Shown here: one piece after another, positions 59,175 through 64,000 of the stretch | Layout of the letters: every line of letters starts with the position of its first letter | How positions within the stretch are numbered: the first letter of the stretch is position 1 | NCBI RefSeq assembly: GCF_001463885.1 | Contig: NZ_BBWQ01000015.1 | Location: forward strand, 185,374 to 249,373 | Origin: Aureimonas altamirensis | GTDB lineage: Bacteria; Pseudomonadota; Alphaproteobacteria; Rhizobiales; Rhizobiaceae | Reading direction: 5' to 3' | Length of the DNA stretch: 64,000 nt | Made by a program: the position numbers and the translations under genes | Notes under the pieces: generated by a model | Told to the model about the DNA's origin: nothing | Databases searched by the model: none | What the model saw: only the letters and a program-made list of their open reading frames with translations

Positions 59175-60158
59175 TTATCCCCATAAGGTGCGATCGGGCG
59201 GCGAAACCAGGGAAGGGCCGTAGACCAGCCCGTTCGGCCTGTCGCGCGCCAGAAGGAGCGGGCCGTCCAGATCGACCAGATCGGCCGTCTGGGCCAGCAG
59301 CACGGCCGGCGCCATGGCAAGCGACGTGCCCACCATGCAGCCCACCATGACGCCGAAGCCCAGACGCCGCGCTTCCCGCACGAAGGCGACGCCCTCGGTA
59401 AGCCCGCCGGTCTTGTCGAGCTTGACGTTGACGTAGTCGTAGCGGCCGCAGATGCCCTGGAGGTCGATCGTGGAATGCACGGATTCGTCGGCGCAGACAG
59501 GCACCGGGTGCGGGATGCGCGCCAGGATCTCGTCGGCTCCGGCCGGCATGGGCTGTTCCACCACCGTGGCGCCGATGGATGCGGCAACCAGAAGGTTCTG
59601 GCGCACCGTTTCTTCGGTCCATCCTTCGTTTGCATCGATGATCAGGCGGGCGTTGCGTGCGGCGCTGCGCACCGCGCGCATGCGGTCGGCATCGCCCTCG
59701 CCACCCACCTTGATCTTCAAGAGGCTGCGATGCGAGACGCGCGCCGCCGCCGCCGCCATGGCCGAGGGCGTGTCCAGGGAAATCGTATAGGCCGTTTCCA
59801 GGGGGCGCGCCGGCAGGCGGCAGATCGCTTCCTCGACCAGCGTGCCGGTGGATTTGGCTTCCAGATCCCACAGCGCGCAATCGAGCGCGTTGCGCGCGGC
59901 GCCGGCCGGTAGCCGCGTCGAGAGCGTGCGCCGCGACATGCCGGCCTCGATCGCGTCGCGGACCGTTTCCATGGCTTCCACGACCGATTCCGGCGTTTCG
60001 CCGTAGCGCGCATAGGGCACGCATTCGCCGCGGCCCGTGCCGAACTCGTCGGATATGGTTGCCACCACCACGACGGCTTCCGTCTTGGAGCCGCGCGAAA
60101 TGGTGAAGGCTGCAGCCAGCGGGAATCGCTCTACTGTGACCGAAAGACGACGCGCCAT
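59175..60158 (-). CDS. L-Ala-D/L-Glu (dipeptide) epimerase, enolase superfamily
   Basis: A 327-residue enzyme of the muconate-lactonizing subgroup. Catalytic residues are in place: the KIKVGG pair (second Lys as base), metal ligands in IDANEGW, VVEQP and ADESVHS, and the second-side Lys in VNVKLDKTGG. The PARPLETAYTISLDTPSAM segment is typical of dipeptide epimerases, which turn L-Ala-D-Glu from murein into L-Ala-L-Glu for reuse. This suits the many peptidoglycan hydrolases of this window. The ATG at 60158 (AGAGG upstream) is the family start. Other substrates cannot be excluded. Confidence 0.86.
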   Translation of the reverse strand: MARRLSVTVERFPLAAAFTISRGSKTEAVVVVATISDEFGTGRGECVPYARYGETPESVVEAMETVRDAIEAGMSRRTLSTRLPAGAARNALDCALWDLEAKSTGTLVEEAICRLPARPLETAYTISLDTPSAMAAAAARVSHRSLLKIKVGGEGDADRMRAVRSAARNARLIIDANEGWTEETVRQNLLVAASIGATVVEQPMPAGADEILARIPHPVPVCADESVHSTIDLQGICGRYDYVNVKLDKTGGLTEGVAFVREARRLGFGVMVGCMVGTSLAMAPAVLLAQTADLVDLDGPLLLARDRPNGLVYGPSLVSPPDRTLWG

Positions 60159-60320
60159 GAAAACCTCTGCGGATTGAAATCGGTGTGATTGAAGCTTCGG
60201 TGACAAGCCCTATTGCTTTAGGTAGCGTCACGATGACGAAGAATCGGTATGCGCTGCCCTGCGGGCGCCGCTTCCCGGCAGGTGAAGCAAATAGCTCATG
60301 GCAGGATTTTCCGCGACGGC

Positions 60321-61487
60321 ATGTTGGACGAAGAGACCGATCAGCGCAGCATAAGCAAGCCGGAAATCTCCGCCGAGAAGGCGGAGGGCGGCGTTGCCGT
60401 GAGTCTGTCCGGCGACTGGATCGCCCGCACGGTCGGCCCTGTCGAAGATGCCGTCCACAAGACGCTCGAGTCCGATCTCGGCAAGTCCATCACGCTAAAG
60501 TGCGAACGCATCAACCGCATGGATACTGCGGGCGCACTTCTGATCGAAAAACTGGAGCGCGGTTTTGCCGAAAAGGGGGTCGACGTCAATGTCGACGGCC
60601 TTCGGCAAGGCAATGGCGCGCTGTTCGAGGCGGTGCGCCGCTCGCTCGACATGGAGCGGCCCACCCCTGACAAGAAACGCGGCAATTTCGTGCTCAACGG
60701 GCTCGAAGGTCTCGGTCGCTGGGTGGTCGGTACGGCCGGCGAATTCGTCGACGGCCTCAACATCCTCGGCGCGTCCCTGTACGGCGCCGGCCGGCGGCTG
60801 ACCGGCAAGACGCAGTTTCGACCGGCCGCCATCGTTTCCCAGATGGACCACATGGGTGTGCGCGCCCTGCCGATCATCGCGCTGATGAGCTTCCTGATCG
60901 GTGGCGTCATCGCCCAGCAGGGCGCGTTCCAGTTGCGCTATTTCGGCGCCGAGATCTTCGTGGTGGATCTTGTCGGCATCCTGCAGCTCCGCGAGATCGG
61001 CGTTCTGCTGACGGCGATCATGATCGCCGGCCGTTCGGGCAGCGCCATCACCGCCGAAATCGGCTCGATGAAAATGCGCGAAGAGGTCGACGCCCTGCAG
61101 GTGATCGGCCTCAATCCCATCGGGGTTCTTGTCTTTCCGCGCCTGGTGGCCCTCGTCATCGTACTTCCCCTTCTGGCCGTCGTCGCCGACCTTACCGGCA
61201 TACTGGGCGCCATGGTGGTGACGTTCTTCTACTCGGGCATCACGCCGGAAGCCTTCCTGATGCGCCTGCGCGGCGCCATCGACGTGGCCACCATCTTCGC
61301 CGGCCTCATAAAAGCGCCCTTCATGGCCATGGTGATCGGCGTCGTCGCCGCATCGGAGGGGCTCAAGGTCGGCGGCAGCGCCGAAAGCCTGGGCCTTCAC
61401 GTGACCGCTTCGGTCGTCAAATCCATCTTCCTCGTCATCCTGATGGATGCCATGTTCGCGATCTTCTATGCCGCAATCGGATACTGA
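60321..61487 (+). CDS. mlaE: MlaE family ABC transporter permease with N-terminal STAS domain
   Basis: A 388-residue inner membrane permease of the phospholipid-transport Mla system. Residues about 10-110 form a STAS domain (LSGDWIARTVGPVED, RINRMDTAGALLIEKL), the role played by separate MlaB in E. coli. From about 150 the MlaE permease follows: VDGLNILGASLYGAGRRL, GGVIAQQGAFQLRYFGAE, EIGVLLTAIMIAGRSGSAITAEIGSMKMREEVDALQVIG, then IDVATIFAGLIKAPFMAMVIG. The ATG at 60321 has only a weak ribosome site. mlaF overlaps its 3' end by 20 bases. Confidence 0.92.
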   Translation: MLDEETDQRSISKPEISAEKAEGGVAVSLSGDWIARTVGPVEDAVHKTLESDLGKSITLKCERINRMDTAGALLIEKLERGFAEKGVDVNVDGLRQGNGALFEAVRRSLDMERPTPDKKRGNFVLNGLEGLGRWVVGTAGEFVDGLNILGASLYGAGRRLTGKTQFRPAAIVSQMDHMGVRALPIIALMSFLIGGVIAQQGAFQLRYFGAEIFVVDLVGILQLREIGVLLTAIMIAGRSGSAITAEIGSMKMREEVDALQVIGLNPIGVLVFPRLVALVIVLPLLAVVADLTGILGAMVVTFFYSGITPEAFLMRLRGAIDVATIFAGLIKAPFMAMVIGVVAASEGLKVGGSAESLGLHVTASVVKSIFLVILMDAMFAIFYAAIGY

Positions 61488-62352
61488 CCTTTCCCACCCA
61501 AGCGAGACGCGGGCCGGCCACAAGGCCGGCGAGCCGGAGGTGATCATCACCTGCCGGGACGTCACCGTGCGCTTCGGCTCCAAGACGATCCTGGAAGGTT
61601 TGTCGATGGATGTCCGGCGGGGGGAGATCCTCGGCTTCGTCGGTGCATCCGGCACCGGCAAGTCGGTTCTGCTGCGCACCATCCTTGGCCTCAACGCCAA
61701 GCAGGCCGGCACCATCGAGGTGTTCGGCATCGACTATGAGCGCGCCAGCGACGCCGAGCGCCTGTCGGTCGAGCAGCGCTGGGGCGTCCTCTTTCAGCAG
61801 GGCGCGCTGTTTTCCTCGCTGACGGTGCTGGAGAACATCCAGGTGCCCATGCGCGAGTATCTCGACATGTCGCCGAAGATGATGGAAGAGCTGGCCCGGC
61901 TGAAGATCGATCTTGTCGGCCTGGCGGCCGACGCCGCCGATAAATACCCCTCGGAGCTTTCGGGCGGCATGATAAAGCGCGCCGCCCTGGCGCGCGCACT
62001 TGCGCTGGACCCGGACATCGTCTTCCTCGACGAGCCGACCTCCGGCCTCGACCCGATCGGCGCGGCCGAATTCGACGAACTCATCATGACCCTGCGCGAT
62101 ACGCTGGGCCTGACCGTCTACATGGTGACGCACGACCTCGACAGCCTTTTCCAGGCCTGCGACCGTATCGCGGTGCTCGGCAAGAAGAAGGTTCTGGTAG
62201 AGGGGAACCTGCAGACCATGCTGGACAATGATGACCCCTGGGTGCGCAGCTACTTCCATGGCAAGCGCGCCCGAAGCATCGTGACGGACGAGGACGAACC
62301 GGCTGAGAAGACGGAAGCGGGCCGGCCCGGCCCGGCGGACGGAGAAGCTTAA
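61468..62352 (+). CDS. mlaF: Mla ABC transporter ATP-binding protein
   Basis: A 294-residue ABC ATPase paired with MlaE. Walker A is GASGTGKSVLLRTIL, the signature ELSGGMIKRAALARALA has MlaF's GGM-K/R pattern, Walker B is DIVFLDEPTSGLDPIGAAEFD, and VTHDLDSLF is the switch. The first 25 residues and the last 30 are polar tails. The start ATG lies inside mlaE in another frame, so the two are translationally coupled. The following mlaD begins six bases after its stop. Confidence 0.93.
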   Translation: MPQSDTDLSHPSETRAGHKAGEPEVIITCRDVTVRFGSKTILEGLSMDVRRGEILGFVGASGTGKSVLLRTILGLNAKQAGTIEVFGIDYERASDAERLSVEQRWGVLFQQGALFSSLTVLENIQVPMREYLDMSPKMMEELARLKIDLVGLAADAADKYPSELSGGMIKRAALARALALDPDIVFLDEPTSGLDPIGAAEFDELIMTLRDTLGLTVYMVTHDLDSLFQACDRIAVLGKKKVLVEGNLQTMLDNDDPWVRSYFHGKRARSIVTDEDEPAEKTEAGRPGPADGEA

Positions 62353-62357
62353 GACCC

Positions 62358-64000
62358 ATGGAAAACCGCGCAAACTACATTCTGGTCGGTGTCTTCACCC
62401 TGCTGATCCTGGCGCTGAGCTTCGGCTTCATCTACTGGTCGGCGAATATTTCGGATTCCAACCGGCGCGTCCCGCTTCTGGTACGCATCGACGGTTCGGT
62501 GTCCGGCCTTTCCGTCGGCAGCCAGGTTCTGTTCAACGGCCTGGCCGTCGGTGTGGTCACTAACCTGCGGATCGATCCGAACAACCCGCGCGTTGTCATC
62601 GCGACGACGCAGGTGGACCGCACCACGCCCATCACCACATCCACCACAGCCTCGCTGGGCTCGCAGGGCCTGACCGGTGTCAGCTTCGTCGGCCTGAGCG
62701 GCGGTAACGTCAACGACCGCAACATCATCGAATCTGCCATGCGCGAAGGTGTCACCCCGGTAATCCGGGCCAATGCCTCCGATGTGACGGACATTCTGGC
62801 GACGGCGCGCGACATCTCCGAGCGCGCCAACAACATTCTCGGCGAGTTCGAATCCCTCGTGCAGGAGATCGGGCCGGCTGTCCGCACCACGGCGGGCAAC
62901 ATCGCCTCCACCTCCGAGCATGTGGAAGAGTTCACCGCCAGCCTGGCCGCAAACGCAGACCAGATACCGGATTTCGTCGCCAGCCTCGGCCGCCTGTCGG
63001 AAAGCGCCAATGCCGTTGCATTGCGCCTTCCCGACCTGATTGACAGGGCATCCGAATTCATCACCGCGCTCAACGTCGAATCCGTCAACGCCTCTATCGA
63101 GAACGTCGCGGCGATCACCCAGTCCGTGCGCGAGCAGACGGGCAACTTCTCCGCCGCCATCGAAAGCGTATCGACGGCAGCCCGCAGCTTCGGCGCCGTG
63201 GGCGAGACGATCAGCAACAACATGCCTTCGGTGGAGCAGTTCATGGCTTCGCTGGGGCCGATCTCCACGCAGGCGCAAAGCGTCGCCGGCCGCCTGGACA
63301 CGACGCTGGAATCGGCCGAGCAACTGATCACCTCGATCGATCCGGCGCAGGTTCGCGCCACGGTCGACGGTGCCCGCGGCTTCGCCGATGCGCTCAACGC
63401 ACAGTCCGGGGCGCTCAGCTCGATCTTCGGCGGCACGCAGACGGTGCTGTCGTCGCTGAATACGGCGCTTAACGGTATCAACGGCACCCGCGCGCAGATC
63501 GACGAACTCATCGCCGGCATCGATGCCGACGATGTGTCGCAGGCCTTCAACGACATTACGGCGGCAACGGCCAATATCGCCAGCGCCGCCGATGCCGTCG
63601 GCGGTGTCGCACGCGATATCGGCAACCGCCGGGAAGATATCGACAACATCATCTCCAACACGCAGGACGTGACGGAAAACCTGCGCACCGCATCTCAGCA
63701 GGTGCAGACGATCCTGAATTCGGTGAACGGCATCGTAAACAGCCCGGACGGGCAGGGCCTGACGGCCGAGGCGCGCGCCACGCTGCAATCGATCCGCCAG
63801 ACGGCGGATATCGTCCGCGCCAATATCGGGCCCATCGCGGCCAACCTGCAAAGCTTCTCGGGCCAGGGCCTCAACGACGTGCGCACGCTCGTGCGTGACG
63901 CTTCGGGCGCCATCACACGGATCGAGAGGGCAATTACCAACCTCGCCAACAACCCCAGCCGCATCATCTATGGCGGGAGTGGGTCGGGGCAGGTGCGTGA
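62358..64000 (+). CDS. mlaD: MCE family protein MlaD, truncated by the window edge
   Basis: At least 547 residues are present and the frame runs off the right edge. The N-terminus MENRANYILVGVFTLLILALSF is a membrane anchor. The MCE domain follows at about 40-115 (SVSGLSVGSQVLFNGLAVGVVTNL and SLGSQGLTGVSFVGLSGG). The rest is a long helical region rich in Ala, Asn, Ser and Asp with heptad-like repeats. This is longer than E. coli MlaD (183 residues) and resembles the extended MCE proteins of Rhizobiales. It should bind phospholipid in the periplasm for MlaEF. Completeness beyond 64000 is unknown. Confidence 0.9.
   Translation, partial: MENRANYILVGVFTLLILALSFGFIYWSANISDSNRRVPLLVRIDGSVSGLSVGSQVLFNGLAVGVVTNLRIDPNNPRVVIATTQVDRTTPITTSTTASLGSQGLTGVSFVGLSGGNVNDRNIIESAMREGVTPVIRANASDVTDILATARDISERANNILGEFESLVQEIGPAVRTTAGNIASTSEHVEEFTASLAANADQIPDFVASLGRLSESANAVALRLPDLIDRASEFITALNVESVNASIENVAAITQSVREQTGNFSAAIESVSTAARSFGAVGETISNNMPSVEQFMASLGPISTQAQSVAGRLDTTLESAEQLITSIDPAQVRATVDGARGFADALNAQSGALSSIFGGTQTVLSSLNTALNGINGTRAQIDELIAGIDADDVSQAFNDITAATANIASAADAVGGVARDIGNRREDIDNIISNTQDVTENLRTASQQVQTILNSVNGIVNSPDGQGLTAEARATLQSIRQTADIVRANIGPIAANLQSFSGQGLNDVRTLVRDASGAITRIERAITNLANNPSRIIYGGSGSGQVR

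Overview
This window reads as chromosomal DNA of an alphaproteobacterium of the order Hyphomicrobiales (Rhizobiales). The basis is the high GC content, a circularly permuted two-piece tmRNA whose tag reads ANDNYAEARLAA, a BA14K-family protein, SspB, DUF4169, DUF2293 and DUF4112 proteins of the alphaproteobacterial kind, a CtrA-type box in front of ddl-ftsQAZ, and a rhizobial-style mraZ-to-ligA cluster. The genus cannot be fixed from sequence alone; Aurantimonadaceae-like families are only a guess. No tRNA or rRNA gene, insertion sequence, prophage or CRISPR array is visible. The region is mostly vertically inherited core genome.

Layout. 1-4.8 kb: the tail of an unidentified gene, then two tandem TPR plus GT41 (O-GlcNAc-transferase-like) paralogues. 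5-10.1 kb: a DedA membrane protein, a DUF2293 protein, an ArsR-methyltransferase fusion regulator translationally coupled to metF behind a perfect palindrome, a 28-residue membrane peptide gene, a PLP-dependent ornithine-type decarboxylase, and a DUF4112 protein. 10.2-15.1 kb: cell-wall hydrolases (MltB-like transglycosylase, GH25 lysozyme lipoprotein, AmpD/AmiD-type amidase, SLT transglycosylase) with a TerB-DnaJ protein and a small Pro/Thr/Gly-rich lipoprotein. 15.1-15.5 kb: RNase P RNA. 15.7-40.7 kb: a complete division and cell wall cluster, mraZ-rsmH-ftsL-ftsI-murE-murF-mraY-murD-ftsW-murG-murC-murB-ddl-ftsQ-ftsA-ftsZ-lpxC-bamD-recN-ligA, with an MraZ operator over its first promoter and a CtrA box inside it. 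40.7-56.6 kb: azlCD, a Tim44-like protein, BA14K, an M24B aminopeptidase, a 67-residue ORF, prmA, a SCO protein, a hexapeptide acyltransferase, an MFS transporter, PhzF, UvrD-like helicase and a 1,233-residue AsmA protein. 56.6-60.2 kb, minus strand: RHH protein, DUF4169, sspB, tmRNA, thyX and a dipeptide epimerase. 60.3-64.0 kb: mlaE (with fused STAS), mlaF and an incomplete mlaD.

How the genes work together. The dominant theme is the envelope. The central cluster makes lipid II (MurC-F, Ddl, MraY, MurG), polymerises and cross-links it at the septum (FtsW, FtsI), and builds the divisome (FtsL, Q, A, Z). LpxC starts lipid A, BamD assembles outer membrane proteins, Mla moves phospholipids, and AsmA and DedA proteins probably handle lipids. 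The hydrolases and the epimerase turn over and recycle murein. A second theme is quality control: the tmRNA that writes the degradation tag lies directly upstream of sspB, whose product delivers tagged proteins to ClpXP.

The most useful regulatory observations are three TGGGN repeats at 10-bp period over the mraZ promoter, the TTAA-N7-TTAAC site before ddl, the 22-bp palindrome before the regulator-metF pair, and the 28-residue ORF with its own Shine-Dalgarno and terminator. No clearly new multi-gene system was found; the tandem GT41 pair is the best candidate for undescribed biology.
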